Assembly: GCF_035555955.1 (NCBI RefSeq)
Contig: NZ_DATMGA010000068.1
Location: 18,455 to 82,454 of the forward strand
Origin: Eoetvoesia sp035555955
Lineage (GTDB): Bacteria > Pseudomonadota > Gammaproteobacteria > Burkholderiales > Burkholderiaceae_B
Length of the DNA: 64,000 bases
Direction of reading: 5' to 3'
The notes beneath the pieces are model-generated. The model worked only from the letters and a program-made list of their open reading frames with translations. It did no database searches and was not told where the DNA came from. Each line of letters opens with the position of its first letter. The stretch's first letter is position 1. The position numbers and the translations under genes were made by a program. This document shows, one piece after another, positions 43,547-52,470 of this stretch.

Positions 43547-46207
43547 ATGCAGGAACGTTACAGCCCCACTTCCGTCGAAGCCGCCGCCCAGCAAAACTGG
43601 AGCGGGCGCGACGCCTATCGCGTCAGCGAAAACGCCGTCGATGCCAACGGCTCGCCCAAGCCCAAGTTCTATGCCTGCTCCATGCTGCCCTACCCCAGCG
43701 GCAAGCTGCACATGGGCCACGTGCGCAACTACACCATCAACGACATGATGACGCGCCAGCTGCGCATGCGCGGCTATAACGTGCTGATGCCCATGGGCTG
43801 GGACGCCTTCGGCATGCCGGCCGAGAACGCCGCCATCAAGTCCAAGGTGCCGCCCGCCAAGTGGACCTACGACAACATCGCCTACATGAAAAAGCAGATG
43901 CTGGCGATGGGCCTGGCCATAGACTGGTCGCGCGAAATGTGCGCCTGCGATCCCAAGTACTACAAATGGAATCAGTGGCTGTTCCTGAAGATGCTGGAAA
44001 AAGGCATTGCCTACCGCAAGACCCAGGTCGTCAACTGGGATCCGGTCGACCAGACGGTTCTGGCCAACGAACAGGTCATCGACGGACGCGGCTGGCGCTC
44101 GGGCGCGCTTGTCGAGAAGCGCGAGATCCCCGGCTATTACCTGCGCATCACCGACTACGCCGAAGAACTGCTTGAGCAGGTCAAGAACGGCCTGCCGGGC
44201 TGGCCCGAACGTGTGCGCCTGATGCAGGAAAACTGGATAGGCAAAAGCGCCGGCGTGCGCTTTGCCTTCCCGCACGACATCAAGGACGACAGCGGCAAGC
44301 TCATCCAGGACGGCCGCCTTTATGTCTTCACCACACGTGCCGACACCATCATGGGCGTCACGTTCTGCGCGGTGGCGCCCGAGCATCCCCTGGCGGCGCA
44401 GGCTGCCAGCTCCAACCCCGAACTGGCGGCCTTCATCGAGGCCTGCAAAATCGGCGGTACGACCGAACTCGAACTGGCGACGCGCGAAAAAGAAGGCATG
44501 CGCACGGGCCTGCAGGTCACCCATCCCCTCACCGGCGAGCCGGTCGACGTCTGGGTCGGCAACTACGTACTCATGACCTACGGCGATGGCGCCGTCATGG
44601 GGGTGCCCGCCCACGACGAGCGCGATTTCGCCTTCGCGAAAAAATACGGCCTGCCCATCGCCCAGGTGGTTGCGGCCGGAAACAAAACCTATTCCACCGA
44701 TGCCTGGCAGGAGTGGTATGGCGACAAGCAACAGGGGAACCTGGTCAATTCGGGCAAGTACGACGGGCTTGCGCCCCTTGCCGCCGTCGATGCCGTGGCC
44801 GCCGACCTGGCCGCCAAAGGCCTGGGAGAAAAACAAACCACGTGGCGCCTGCGCGACTGGGGCATTTCGCGCCAGCGCTACTGGGGCACGCCCATCCCCA
44901 TCATCCACTGCCCCGAATGCGGCCCGGTTCCGGTGCCCGAAAAAGACCTGCCGGTCGTGCTGCCGGACGATCTCATCCCCGACGGCAGCGGCAACCCCCT
45001 GAACAAGCACGAAGCCTTCCTGTCGTGCCAGTGCCCCAAGTGCGGCGCCGCGGCCCGCCGCGAAACCGACACCATGGACACCTTCGTGGATTCGTCGTGG
45101 TACTTCATGCGCTATACCTCGCCCGGCAACGACAGCGCCATGGTCGACCAGCGCAACGACTACTGGATGCCCATGGACCAGTACATCGGCGGCATCGAGC
45201 ACGCCGTGCTGCATCTGCTGTACGCGCGCTTCTGGACGCGCGTCATGCGTGACCTGGGGCTGGTCGACTTCGACGAACCCTTCACCAAGCTGCTGTGCCA
45301 GGGCATGGTGCTGAACCACATCTATTCCCGCAAGAACGAAAAAGGCGGCATCGAGTACTTCTGGCCCGACGAAGTCGAGAACACCTACGACGCCAAAGGC
45401 GCCATTACGGGCGCCAAGCTGCTCAAGGACGGTTCGCCCATTCAATACGGCGGCATCGGCACCATGTCCAAGTCCAAGAACAACGGCGTCGATCCCCAAT
45501 CGCTCATCGACACCATGGGCGCCGACACGGCCCGCCTGTTCGTCATGTTCGCCAGCCCCCCCGAGCAGACCCTGGAATGGTCCGATTCGGGCGTCGAAGG
45601 CGCCAACCGCTTCCTGCGGCGCGTCTGGGCCTACAGCCACAGCAAGCAGGCGCTTGTGCGGGCGGCCGCGCAATCCCCCGCCGCCGACTGGGCCGGCGCC
45701 GACGAAGCCACCAAGACACTGCGCCGCGAAATCCACACCCTGCTCAAGCAGGCCGACTACGATTATCAGCGCATCCAGTACAACACCGTGGTTTCGACCT
45801 GCATGAAAATGCTGAACACGCTCGAAGCGGCCACGCTGCCCGATACCGGCATCGCCCACCAGGCCCTGGCCGATGCGCTTGGCGTGCTGCTGCGCGTGCT
45901 GTATCCTGTCGTGCCTCACATCACCTGGCAGATATGGCGCGAACTCGGGCTGGACACCCGCTACGGAGATCTGCTGGACGCCCCGTGGCCCGAGGTCGAC
46001 GAAGCCGCCCTGGTTGCCGATGAAATCGAACTCATGCTGCAGGTCAACGGCAAGCTGCGCGGTTCGCTCAAGGTCGCCACCGGCGCCGCCAAGGCCGATA
46101 TCGAGCAGGCCGCCGCCGCGCACGAGGCGGCGATCCGCTTCCTCGAGGGCCGGCCCGCCAAGCGCGTCATCGTCGTTCCCGGAAAACTGGTCAACATCGT
46201 CGGATAA
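43547..46207 (+). CDS. leuS: Leucyl-tRNA synthetase
   Basis: The start is ATG 43547 (MQERYSPTS), giving 886 residues. The class I motifs are HMGH in PYPSGKLHMGHVRNY and MSKSKNN in the catalytic end. The editing (CP1) domain lies between. An in-frame ATG at 43511 falls inside the promoter region and is rejected. It heads the conserved leuS-lptE-holA-proA order. Confidence 0.98.
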   Translation: MQERYSPTSVEAAAQQNWSGRDAYRVSENAVDANGSPKPKFYACSMLPYPSGKLHMGHVRNYTINDMMTRQLRMRGYNVLMPMGWDAFGMPAENAAIKSKVPPAKWTYDNIAYMKKQMLAMGLAIDWSREMCACDPKYYKWNQWLFLKMLEKGIAYRKTQVVNWDPVDQTVLANEQVIDGRGWRSGALVEKREIPGYYLRITDYAEELLEQVKNGLPGWPERVRLMQENWIGKSAGVRFAFPHDIKDDSGKLIQDGRLYVFTTRADTIMGVTFCAVAPEHPLAAQAASSNPELAAFIEACKIGGTTELELATREKEGMRTGLQVTHPLTGEPVDVWVGNYVLMTYGDGAVMGVPAHDERDFAFAKKYGLPIAQVVAAGNKTYSTDAWQEWYGDKQQGNLVNSGKYDGLAPLAAVDAVAADLAAKGLGEKQTTWRLRDWGISRQRYWGTPIPIIHCPECGPVPVPEKDLPVVLPDDLIPDGSGNPLNKHEAFLSCQCPKCGAAARRETDTMDTFVDSSWYFMRYTSPGNDSAMVDQRNDYWMPMDQYIGGIEHAVLHLLYARFWTRVMRDLGLVDFDEPFTKLLCQGMVLNHIYSRKNEKGGIEYFWPDEVENTYDAKGAITGAKLLKDGSPIQYGGIGTMSKSKNNGVDPQSLIDTMGADTARLFVMFASPPEQTLEWSDSGVEGANRFLRRVWAYSHSKQALVRAAAQSPAADWAGADEATKTLRREIHTLLKQADYDYQRIQYNTVVSTCMKMLNTLEAATLPDTGIAHQALADALGVLLRVLYPVVPHITWQIWRELGLDTRYGDLLDAPWPEVDEAALVADEIELMLQVNGKLRGSLKVATGAAKADIEQAAAAHEAAIRFLEGRPAKRVIVVPGKLVNIVG

Positions 46208-46217
46208 CCACCAAGCC

Positions 46218-46892
46218 ATGCACAGTCAATCAACCTCGACCCGCAGTACCGCCTCCTCGTTGCTCTACTGGACTCGCGGATTTGCCGGCCTGGTGCTGCT
46301 TGCCGTGCTTGGCGCTTGCGGCTTCCACCTGAAAGGGGTTTCGCCGCTGCCTTTCGACACCCTGTATACCAATATTCCCGAGAACTCGGCCTTCGGCGCG
46401 CAAATACGCCGCGCCATCATCGCCGCCTCGCCCAACACCCGCTTCGTTTCCAAGGCCAGCGAAGCCCAGGCCCGGCTCACCCAGCTTTCCAACACCCAAT
46501 ACCTGCGCGAGGTCTCATTGAACGCACAGGGGCAAGTCGAGGAATACGAGCTGAACCTGCGCTTCACCTTCCAGCTCACCGACGACAAAGGACACCTGAT
46601 ACTGCCGCCGACCGCCCTCGAAGCCATCCGCGAAATACCCTACGACTCCACGGCGCTGCAGGCCAAGCAAGGGGAAATCGGCAACCTGTACATCGAAATG
46701 CAGCAAAGCCTGGTGGATCGCGTCGTGCGGCGCCTGACCTCGCCCGAGGTCACCAAAGCCTTCCAGAATCCTCAAGATCTGCCCCAGACCGAGCCCGGCA
46801 ACCCTGGCCCGGCCCAACAGAACGACTACCGCTCCCCCATTCCCACGCCGCTTTCCATTCCTGGCGCGGCGCCGGGCACCGGCATAAATTAG
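46218..46892 (+). CDS. lptE: LPS-assembly lipoprotein LptE
   Basis: The 224-residue product has a lipoprotein signal with lipobox LGAC, Cys34 as the lipidated residue. GFHLKG follows as in LptE (RlpB). It plugs the LptD barrel and helps place LPS in the outer membrane. It starts 8 bp after the leuS stop and is followed by holA. Confidence 0.95.
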   Translation: MHSQSTSTRSTASSLLYWTRGFAGLVLLAVLGACGFHLKGVSPLPFDTLYTNIPENSAFGAQIRRAIIAASPNTRFVSKASEAQARLTQLSNTQYLREVSLNAQGQVEEYELNLRFTFQLTDDKGHLILPPTALEAIREIPYDSTALQAKQGEIGNLYIEMQQSLVDRVVRRLTSPEVTKAFQNPQDLPQTEPGNPGPAQQNDYRSPIPTPLSIPGAAPGTGIN

Positions 46893-46926
46893 AGCTAGTC
46901 AACACATACCAAGGAGTCGCGAAGCC

Positions 46927-47988
46927 ATGGGACGCCGGCTCGATATCGACCGCCTCCTCGAGCAGCTTGAACAAGCTTCTCAAGCCCTGGACACGCTGTA
47001 CGTCGTCATGGGCGACGAGCCCCTGCTCATCACAGAGGCCTCGGACGGCTTGCGCGCGGCGGCCTCCCGGGCCGGCTACCTTGAGCGCACCAGCCTGGTC
47101 ATGGACGCGCGCAGCGACTGGTCGGCCCTGATCGCCGCAACCCAGAACATTTCCCTGTTCGGCGACAAGCGGCTGGTCGAAGTCAAGCTACCCTCGGGCA
47201 AGCCGGGCAAAACCGGCGGCGAAGCCCTGGCCAAGCTGGCCGGCCTGGCGCAAGCCGGCCTGCTCGACGGCACCCTGGTGCTGGTCAGCCTGCCCCGCCT
47301 GGACAAAACCACACGCAACAGCAAATGGGCCGGCGCCCTGCTGGATGCCGCCACGCTGATTGAAGTGCCCACCATCGAGCGGGCCGGATTGCCGCGATGG
47401 ATCCAGCAGCGCATGGCCAGGCAGAACCAGCAACTGGAACCGGCCAGCCTTGAATGGATGGCCGACAAGGTCGAAGGCAACCTGCTGGCCGCCTTCCAGG
47501 AAATTCAAAAACTCGGCCTGCTTTACCCGGAGGGCAAGATCAGCGCCAAGGATGTGGAGCAGGCCGTGCTCAATGTGGCCCGCTACGATATTTTCGGGCT
47601 GCGCGACGCCATGCTGGCCGGCAACCCGGCAAGGGCCCTGACCGTACTGGCCGGCTTGCGGGCCGAGGGCGAAGCCCTGCCGCTGGTGCTCTGGGCCGTG
47701 GGAGAGGAAATCCGCGTCATGGCGCGCCTGGCCGCCACGGCCGCCGCCGGACACGACCTTTCGTCCGCCCTGCGCCAGCAGCGTGTATTCGGTCCGCGCG
47801 AACAGCTCGTGCGCCAGACCCTCAAGCGCGTGCCGGCGCAAGCCTGGCCGGCCGCCGTGCAGCATGCCCACGACGTCGATCGGCTGATCAAGGGGTTGAA
47901 GGTCGCGGGGCGCCTGGACGACCCCTGGGAAGAGCTGGCGCGCCTGACCCTGCGCATTGCCAACAGCGGGGCGCGCAGCCCGCGCTAA
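46927..47988 (+). CDS. holA: DNA polymerase III delta subunit
   Basis: The 353-residue product fits the delta clamp-loader subunit: starts with LEQASQALDTLYVVMGDEPLLITE and has the DNA pol III delta C-terminal helical domain. It opens the beta sliding clamp. AAGGAG precedes ATG 46927. Confidence 0.95.
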   Translation: MGRRLDIDRLLEQLEQASQALDTLYVVMGDEPLLITEASDGLRAAASRAGYLERTSLVMDARSDWSALIAATQNISLFGDKRLVEVKLPSGKPGKTGGEALAKLAGLAQAGLLDGTLVLVSLPRLDKTTRNSKWAGALLDAATLIEVPTIERAGLPRWIQQRMARQNQQLEPASLEWMADKVEGNLLAAFQEIQKLGLLYPEGKISAKDVEQAVLNVARYDIFGLRDAMLAGNPARALTVLAGLRAEGEALPLVLWAVGEEIRVMARLAATAAAGHDLSSALRQQRVFGPREQLVRQTLKRVPAQAWPAAVQHAHDVDRLIKGLKVAGRLDDPWEELARLTLRIANSGARSPR

Positions 47989-48056
47989 AATAGCTTTATC
48001 CTTGACGCTTGCCCAAAGCGCAAGGCCAAAACACTTCAAGCCCCGACGACACCATC

Positions 48057-49349
48057 ATGAACGCTCCGATTACCGATACGCCCGTCCAGAACACGGCGCT
48101 GGCCGACGAAATCAAAACCCTTGGCATGCAGGCCCGGCAAGCCGCGCGGCTGCTCATGACGGCCTCCGGCCACGCCAAGGCCCAGGCCCTGCGCGCCATG
48201 GCGGCGCGCCTCGAGCGCGACAAGGCGGTGTTGCAGGCCGAAAACGCCAAAGACCTCGAAGCCGCCCGCAAGAACGGCCTGGCCCCGGCCATGGTGGACC
48301 GCCTGGCCTTGTCCGACAAGGCTCTGAAAACCATGATGACGGGCCTGCTGCAAATCGCCGACATGCCTGATCCGGTCGGCAGCGAAACCGCGTCGAACAC
48401 TCGGCCCAACGGCATGCGGGTCGGCCAGATGCGCGTGCCCATCGGGGTCATCGGCATCATCTACGAGTCGCGCCCCAACGTCACCATCGACGCGGCCGCC
48501 CTGTGCCTGAAATCGGGCAACGCCACGATTCTGCGCGGCGGCAGCGAGGCCTTTCATTCCAATCGCGCCCTGGGCGCGGTCATCCAGGCGGGCCTGGCCG
48601 ATGCCGGCCTGCCCGAGCACGCCGTGCAGGTGGTCGGCACCACAGACCGCGCGGCGGTGGGCATGCTGGCCACCCTCACCGACTACATCGACGTCATCAT
48701 CCCCCGCGGCGGCAAGGGGCTGATCGCGCGGCTTTCCAACGAGGCCCGCGTGCCGCTGCTCAAGCACCTGGACGGCAACTGCCATGTCTACATCGACGCG
48801 GCCGCCGACCTGGACAAAGCCCACGACATCGCCGTCAATGCCAAGACCTATCGCTACGGGATCTGCGGCGCCATGGAAACACTGCTGGTGCATGCCGCCG
48901 TCGCGCCCGCTATCTTGCCCCGCCTTGCCAAAACCTTGCTGGACAAGGGCGTGGAACTGCGCGGCTGCGAGCGCACCCGCGCGCTGATCCCTCAAGCCGT
49001 GCCGGCCACCGACGAGGACTGGGCCACCGAATATCTCGAACCCATCCTGGCCATCCGCATCGTCGACGACATCGACCAGGCCATGGATCACATCGCGCGC
49101 TGGAGCTCCGGCCACACCGAATCCATCGTCACCGAGAACCTGCATGCCGCCACCCGCTTCCAGCGCGAGGTAGACTCCAGCTCGGTGTACGTCAACCTGC
49201 CCACCTGCTTCGCCGACGGCTTCGAATATGGCCTGGGCGCGGAAATCGGCATCTCGACCAATCGCCTGCATGCCCGCGGCCCGGTCGGGCTCGAGGGCCT
49301 GACCACGCTCAAATGGGTGCTGACCGGCGACGGCCAGCTGCGCGGCTGA
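48057..49349 (+). CDS. proA: Glutamate-5-semialdehyde dehydrogenase
   Basis: The 430-residue product has the catalytic Cys in GICGAMETLL and the NADP-binding loop GGSEAFHSNRA. It reduces gamma-glutamyl phosphate to the semialdehyde in proline synthesis. ATG 48057 (MNAPITDT) is chosen over an in-frame upstream ATG 48009 that lacks a ribosome-binding site. The gene for glutamate kinase (proB) is not in the window. Confidence 0.97.
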   Translation: MNAPITDTPVQNTALADEIKTLGMQARQAARLLMTASGHAKAQALRAMAARLERDKAVLQAENAKDLEAARKNGLAPAMVDRLALSDKALKTMMTGLLQIADMPDPVGSETASNTRPNGMRVGQMRVPIGVIGIIYESRPNVTIDAAALCLKSGNATILRGGSEAFHSNRALGAVIQAGLADAGLPEHAVQVVGTTDRAAVGMLATLTDYIDVIIPRGGKGLIARLSNEARVPLLKHLDGNCHVYIDAAADLDKAHDIAVNAKTYRYGICGAMETLLVHAAVAPAILPRLAKTLLDKGVELRGCERTRALIPQAVPATDEDWATEYLEPILAIRIVDDIDQAMDHIARWSSGHTESIVTENLHAATRFQREVDSSSVYVNLPTCFADGFEYGLGAEIGISTNRLHARGPVGLEGLTTLKWVLTGDGQLRG

Positions 49350-49350
49350 C

Positions 49351-49767
49351 ATGCTGTGGGTCAAGACCCTGCACATCGTGTTCGTCGTTTCGTGGTTTGC
49401 CGGGCTGTTCTACCTGCCGCGCATCTACGTCAACCTGGCTCAAAATCCCAACGAGGCCGTCCAGACCTGCCTGCTGGGCATGGCGCGGCGCCTGTACCGC
49501 TTCACCAGCAAGCTGGCGGTGCTGGCCATATTGTTCGGCCTGTGGCTGTTCCTGGGCTTCAAGCTCGGGCAAGGCCAGGCCTGGATGCACGCCAAGCTGT
49601 TCCTGGTGCTGGTGGTCGTTGCCTACCATCTGGCCTGCGGCAGGCTGCTGAAAAACTTTGAAGCCGGCCGCAATACCCGCAGCCACCGCTACTACCGCTG
49701 GTTCAACGAAGCCCCCGTCATTCTGCTGCTGGTCATAGTTGCCCTGGTCGTAGTCCGACCTTTCTGA
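49351..49767 (+). CDS. HemJ/CopD-like membrane protein
   Basis: The 138-residue, four-helix protein has the HemJ pattern: H8 and W15 in LHIVFVVSWFAGLFYLPRIYV with R24, then a lysine in MHAKLFL. HemJ is a protoporphyrinogen oxidase that binds heme. In many betaproteobacteria the same protein is annotated as CopD-like. ATG 49351 overlaps nothing and lies 1 bp after the proA stop, so it is co-transcribed. Confidence 0.85.
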   Translation: MLWVKTLHIVFVVSWFAGLFYLPRIYVNLAQNPNEAVQTCLLGMARRLYRFTSKLAVLAILFGLWLFLGFKLGQGQAWMHAKLFLVLVVVAYHLACGRLLKNFEAGRNTRSHRYYRWFNEAPVILLLVIVALVVVRPF

Positions 49768-49782
49768 CCTACGTACCTCTTC

Positions 49783-51312
49783 ATGACCGAGTCCGACAAA
49801 ACACGCAAGACCCTTACCCTTTCCAGGCGCCCCAAGGAAACCGAAGACGCCGCGCCGGCCGGCAAGCGCCAGCGTTCGGGCGGGCGCGCCCGCCAGATCG
49901 CCCAGCGCGAGCTCGAACGCGCCAAGCAGGCCCCCGCCCGGACGGCGCCGGCCTCGGAAAGCTCCGGACAAGCACGCCCGGACTCGTCGCGGACAGACGG
50001 CAAAGCCCCGGCGTCCGGACAGCGCCGAGCGTCACCGCCGCGCGCTTCCGCCGACAGGCCGCTCCACTCCGCGTCCGATTCCAGAGCCCGCCAGGAACAC
50101 GAGCCCCGGGACGACGCCGCCGACGATACGCCCCGCACAGGCCGGCGAAAGTCCGCGAAGCCTCCCCGCCATGCCGAGATCTTCCCCATCTTCGCCCCCT
50201 GCCCCCAAGGCCTAGAAGAAGCGCTGGCCGAGGAACTCCAGGCATTGGGCTTCGACGATGCGCGCCCGGGGCGCGCCGGCTGCCACTTCAGCGCCGACTG
50301 GACCGGCATGCAGCGCGCCAATCTGTATTCCCGCCTGGCCACCCGCATACTGCTGCAAGTCGCGCACGGTCCGGTGCAGCATGAGGACGACATCCTCGAA
50401 CTGGCCCGCCAGACGCCCTGGGAGCGCTGGTTCGGCCCGGAGCAAACGCTGCGCGTCGACACTTCGGCGATCCGCAGCCCCATGCAAAGCCTGCAATACT
50501 GCAACCTGCGGGCCAAGGACGGCATTTGCGACCGCCTGCGCGAACGCGAAGGCGCGCGGCCCGACATCGACACCGTGCGGCCCGATGCACGGGTTCACTT
50601 GTTCCTGACCGAGGACAGCGCCACCTTGTACCTGGACACCTCGGGCGAATCCCTGTTCAAGCGCGGCTGGCGGTTGGACAAGGGCGAAGCTCCCATCCGC
50701 GAGAATCTCGCGGCCGGCATCCTGGCGCTTTCCGGCTGGGATCCTTCGCAGCCGCTGCTCGATCCGTTTTGCGGCAGCGGCACCATTCTGATAGAAGCGG
50801 CCTGGATCGCCCTGGGCGTACCGGCGGGCATCTGGCGGCCTTTCGGCTTCGAACGCCTGCGCAATCACGATGCACGGCATTGGCGCGATCTCAAGGACGA
50901 TGCCCGTGCGCATATCGGCACGCAGCTGGAAAGCCCGCTGGTGGGCGTGGACCTGAACCCCGCCGCCATCGACGCGGCCCGGCACAATGTCGAGCGCGCC
51001 TGGCTGACCCCGGACTCCATCCGCTTCGAGGTGGGGGACGCACGCAGCACCCCCGCCCCCGCGCCATCGGGCTGGCTCGTCACCAACCCTCCTTACGGGC
51101 TGCGGCTGGACACCGACGACACCGAAATGTGGCGCGCGTGGTCGCAAAACCTCAAGCAGAATTTCAGCGGCTGGCGGATCGGCGTCATTACCAGCGACCT
51201 GAGCCTGCCGCAAAAGATGCGCCTCAAGCCAAACCGCCGCTACCCTCTGCACAACGGCGCGCTCGATTGCCGCCTGTTCAGCTTTGAGATGGTGCCGGCC
51301 GGCTACCGCTGA
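49783..51312 (+). CDS. RlmL-like 23S rRNA (guanine-N2) methyltransferase with long N-terminal extension
   Basis: The 509-residue product has a THUMP domain (about 145-235, IFPIFAPCPQGLEEALAEELQALGF) and a Rossmann methyltransferase domain with DPFCGSGT and NPPYGLR, as in RlmL (N-domain). The first about 125 residues are basic, low complexity and rich in R, A, S and P, with KTLTLSRRPKE at the start. That extension is not part of the known fold and may help bind RNA. It lies downstream of the HemJ-like gene in the same direction. Confidence 0.88.
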   Translation: MTESDKTRKTLTLSRRPKETEDAAPAGKRQRSGGRARQIAQRELERAKQAPARTAPASESSGQARPDSSRTDGKAPASGQRRASPPRASADRPLHSASDSRARQEHEPRDDAADDTPRTGRRKSAKPPRHAEIFPIFAPCPQGLEEALAEELQALGFDDARPGRAGCHFSADWTGMQRANLYSRLATRILLQVAHGPVQHEDDILELARQTPWERWFGPEQTLRVDTSAIRSPMQSLQYCNLRAKDGICDRLREREGARPDIDTVRPDARVHLFLTEDSATLYLDTSGESLFKRGWRLDKGEAPIRENLAAGILALSGWDPSQPLLDPFCGSGTILIEAAWIALGVPAGIWRPFGFERLRNHDARHWRDLKDDARAHIGTQLESPLVGVDLNPAAIDAARHNVERAWLTPDSIRFEVGDARSTPAPAPSGWLVTNPPYGLRLDTDDTEMWRAWSQNLKQNFSGWRIGVITSDLSLPQKMRLKPNRRYPLHNGALDCRLFSFEMVPAGYR

Positions 51313-51390
51313 CGTGCCATTTAAACAACAGTTTGCGGAAACCGAAATGGCATCGGCCCGACATTCTTACTGCGTCGCAACAAAAAAAGC

Positions 51391-51430
51391 TTGCTATTCT
51401 AGGGTTAACCCTTATAATAGGGTTAACCCT
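51391..51430 (+). promoter_or_regulatory. Promoter with two palindromic operators flanking the -10
   Basis: -35 TTGCTA (51391-51396) and -10 TATAAT (51413-51418) are 16 bp apart. An exact 12-bp palindrome AGGGTTAACCCT occurs twice, at 51401-51412 (spacer) and 51419-51430 (over the start site), hugging the -10 on both sides, centres 18 bp apart. This is the layout of a tightly repressed promoter. It drives the 63-residue gene at 51464. Confidence 0.85.
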
Positions 51431-51463
51431 GAGCGAAACGCTCAATTTATAGAGAGGCTAACC

Positions 51464-51655
51464 ATGATCCACCTGTCCAGCGACATCCGTCTTACCGATG
51501 AACTCGAACGCCAACTGATGCAAGAAGCTATTGATGAACAAAACCGCTTCAAGCCCGGCGTCGCGCTGAAGAGCCTGTTCGTAAAACTGGGCAAGACCCA
51601 GAAATCCAGCAGCATTGCTCCTGTCAGCCGCAAGAACGTTGAATCGGCCGCTTGA
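51464..51655 (+). CDS. Small protein under double-operator promoter
   Basis: The 63-residue product starts at ATG 51464 with AGAGG upstream. It is charged in the first half (LTDELERQLMQEAIDEQNRF) and has GVALKSLFVKLGK in the middle, with a polar C-terminus; it has no membrane segment or Cys. I do not recognise the family. Its exceptional promoter and its terminator just downstream mark it as a real single-gene unit. Confidence 0.8.
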   Translation: MIHLSSDIRLTDELERQLMQEAIDEQNRFKPGVALKSLFVKLGKTQKSSSIAPVSRKNVESAA

Positions 51656-51721
51656 TTACTGACCGATAGCCGGAGTTGTTCCGGCAATTTGCAGGCCGGC
51701 AGCCCAGCTGCTCTCTCTCCG

Positions 51722-51748
51722 AAAAAGCCGCAAGAGCGGCTTTTTCCA
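51722..51748 (+). terminator. Terminator after the small protein gene
   Basis: AAAAAGCCGC pairs with GCGGCTTTTT around a 4-base loop, with the T tract as part of the stem. Confidence 0.88.
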
Positions 51749-51816
51749 TTTCCGTGCGCAAGATGTCGGATAATAGAGGGTTGCCACATTCCATCCTCGA
51801 TCGGGCCAGCTCGCCA

Positions 51817-52323
51817 ATGCCACAAACCACCACCTCGTCTCCCGCCCTTCCCGCCCCCAGCCGCCTGCGCCGATGCGCCTGCATGATCTACGAGGGCGTG
51901 CTGCTGTTCGGCGTGGTCTTCCTGGCCGGCTACATCCTGGACACCCTGACGCAAAGCCGCAGCGGACTTACCTTGCGCCACCTGCGCCAGGCCATTCTGT
52001 TCTTGGCCATTGGCGTGTACTTCGTCATGAGCTGGCGTTTCAGCGGCCAGACCCTGCCCATGAAGACCTGGAACATCCGCATCGCCGAACGCGACGGCAC
52101 GACGCCGGGCCTGTCGCGGCTCGTGCTGCGCTACATTCTGGCCTGGTGCGTGCCGCTGCTGGCGGCCATGGCGATCCGGGGCATTTCCCACGCCAGCGGC
52201 GTTGCCGCCATCGACCTGCTCATCGTCTTCGCGCCATTCGCCTTGTTTCTTTGGACCTGGTTCGACCGCGACGGCCAGTTCCTGCACGACCGGCTGCTCG
52301 GCACCCGATTGGTAAGCGTCTAA
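51817..52323 (+). CDS. RDD-family membrane protein
   Basis: The 168-residue product has the RDD domain, here with the motif start RLRRCACMIYEG and three membrane segments (LLFGVVFLAGYIL, AILFLAIGVYFVM, LAWCVPLLAAMAI), ending FDRDGQFLHDRLLGTRLV as in the family. ATG 51817 is the best start. The function is unknown; ion transport has been proposed for some members. Confidence 0.85.
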   Translation: MPQTTTSSPALPAPSRLRRCACMIYEGVLLFGVVFLAGYILDTLTQSRSGLTLRHLRQAILFLAIGVYFVMSWRFSGQTLPMKTWNIRIAERDGTTPGLSRLVLRYILAWCVPLLAAMAIRGISHASGVAAIDLLIVFAPFALFLWTWFDRDGQFLHDRLLGTRLVSV

Positions 52324-52470
52324 ACGCATCGACAATCAACCCCGTAAAAACCCTAGGCCGCTGAACTTTCTGTACCTCAGGGATTGCACAGAATCCGCTT
52401 GTCGTTCATGCTTGCACAGTAAAAAGACGCCCACGCCTTTCTTTACCTCGTTGCAGCCAAAAAATAAACA

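Noticed and set aside
43529..46219. An 896-codon open frame antisense to leuS
   Set aside because: It mirrors the codon pattern of leuS in high-GC DNA; its translation is H/G/V/A-rich without domains, while the plus strand encodes a complete leucyl-tRNA synthetase.
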